Assembly (NCBI RefSeq): GCF_015352425.1
Contig: NZ_JADKNH010000002.1
Location: 1-64,000, forward strand
From: Fusibacter ferrireducens
GTDB lineage: Bacteria > Bacillota > Clostridia > Peptostreptococcales > Acidaminobacteraceae
Direction of reading: 5' to 3'
DNA: 64,000 bases
In this document: one piece after another, positions 63,626-64,000 of the stretch
Layout of the letters: every line of letters starts with the position of its first letter
Position numbering within the stretch: the stretch's first letter is position 1
Notes under the pieces: generated by a model
Seen by the model: only the letters and a program-made list of their open reading frames with translations
The model's database searches: none
Told to the model about the DNA's origin: nothing
Program-made: the position numbers and the translations under genes

Positions 63626-64000
63626 TTAATCTACTTCACAGGTTCGATCATTCTCACAGGTCTGATCCTCCTCAGCCAACTCTAAATTTAAAATATCATC
63701 AAATTTTATGGTCCAATCCTCAATTTGCAGAGTGCGATAAATGAGATCCAATTGATCTACTTTTCCAGTTACTCGAACATAGGTGTCCATACAAAAGTAT
63801 GTGACGGTTACGATTGAACCTTTCCGAACACAATTCATTTTTTCGTTTAATGCAGTTGCCTGCTCTTCGGATATGTTCACCTTGGATTCAGACACTTTTT
63901 CTTTATTTGCCAATGCTTCATTCAGACCCTTTAGAGCCGAAAATGGCATAAATTGTTTTGCTCTTTCAGGTATTGGCATTGGGAATTTAGGTCTACTCGC
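63626..64000 (-). CDS. YolD-like protein (start beyond window edge)
   Basis: The frame is open to the right edge, giving at least 124 residues; text upstream of the ATG at 63979 (RPKFPMPIPERAKQFMPFSAL) already matches the YolD family opening, so the true start lies outside. Conserved parts are RAKQFMPFSALKGLNEAL and GSIVTVTYFCMDTYVRVTG. YolD-like genes usually sit beside Y-family DNA polymerase genes of the UmuC/ImuB type, so one may lie just to the right. Confidence 0.85.
   Translation of the reverse strand, partial: ASRPKFPMPIPERAKQFMPFSALKGLNEALANKEKVSESKVNISEEQATALNEKMNCVRKGSIVTVTYFCMDTYVRVTGKVDQLDLIYRTLQIEDWTIKFDDILNLELAEEDQTCENDRTCEVD

Noticed and set aside
1-64000. CRISPR array, phage or conjugative element
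   Set aside because: No regularly spaced repeats, Cas, capsid, integrase or relaxase genes were seen. The mobile DNA recognised is IS110, IS200 and one MITE.

Overview
The window reads as chromosomal DNA from a low-G+C, anaerobic, Clostridia-like member of the Bacillota. The support is strong AGGAGG-type ribosome sites, intrinsic terminators with U-tracts, PTS and ECF transport genes, a YolD-like gene, a DUF4085-type gene and a TTT-type carboxylate transporter. Base composition looks AT-rich by eye but was not computed, and the genus cannot be named from this sequence. Most genes lie on the minus strand.

Layout. 1-126 is the start of an IS110-family transposase cut by the window edge, followed by its untranslated upstream region. 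428-4045 holds an ECF S component with a methyltransferase, a glycerate kinase with an amidohydrolase, and an HxlR regulator. 4153-6476 is a polar amino-acid ABC importer. 6754-12833 is an amino-sugar operon: GNAT, PIG-L deacetylase-like protein, MurQ, mannose-family PTS IIB/IIC/IID/IIA and a GntR regulator. It has near-identical operator-like sites in front of the operon and in front of gntR. 13083-21057 is a mixed stretch: patatin, MFS transporter with AraC regulator, superoxide dismutase, a complete IS200-type element, XRE-cupin regulator with EamA exporter, cupin and GNAT. 21151-23926 is an SsuABC/TauABC-like importer behind a leader that contains a 25-codon ORF and a terminator. 24052-35711 includes an AEC permease, tRNA-Leu(CAG), a metallo-beta-lactamase-fold hydrolase, a MutS-like ATPase, two AraC-type fusion regulators, a fusion of TrmO-like domains to a UvrA-like ATPase, and several decayed genes, one disrupted by a MITE with a clear target-site duplication.

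35743-50227 holds a chemoreceptor, an ornithine cyclodeaminase-family gene and a catabolic operon. The operon encodes two MmgE/PrpD proteins, a LeuC/LeuD-type hydratase, a MalY/PatB lyase-aminotransferase, a TctCBA tripartite tricarboxylate transporter and an aconitase-fold YbhJ-like hydratase, with a divergent LysR gene. It looks like uptake and dehydration/rehydration of a branched or tricarboxylic acid. A PrpF-family isomerase at 61739-62854 probably belongs to related chemistry and sits behind a MarR gene with a 32-bp perfect palindrome between them. 51704-59830 is a peptide-scavenging block: M20 peptidase, OppABCDF-type importer and C45 acyltransferase/hydrolase, with a divergent LysR gene. 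The right end carries a rifampin ADP-ribosyltransferase (Arr) and a YolD-like gene that runs off the edge.

The most unusual items are the TrmO-UvrA fusion, the aconitase/PrpD/TTT locus of unknown substrate, a structured ~70-nt intergenic repeat present twice (18114-18184 and 61058-61126), the leader ORF at 23717-23794, and the MurQ/PIG-L/GNAT/mannose-PTS operon. All functional statements come from reading motifs and context; no database search or structure prediction was run.
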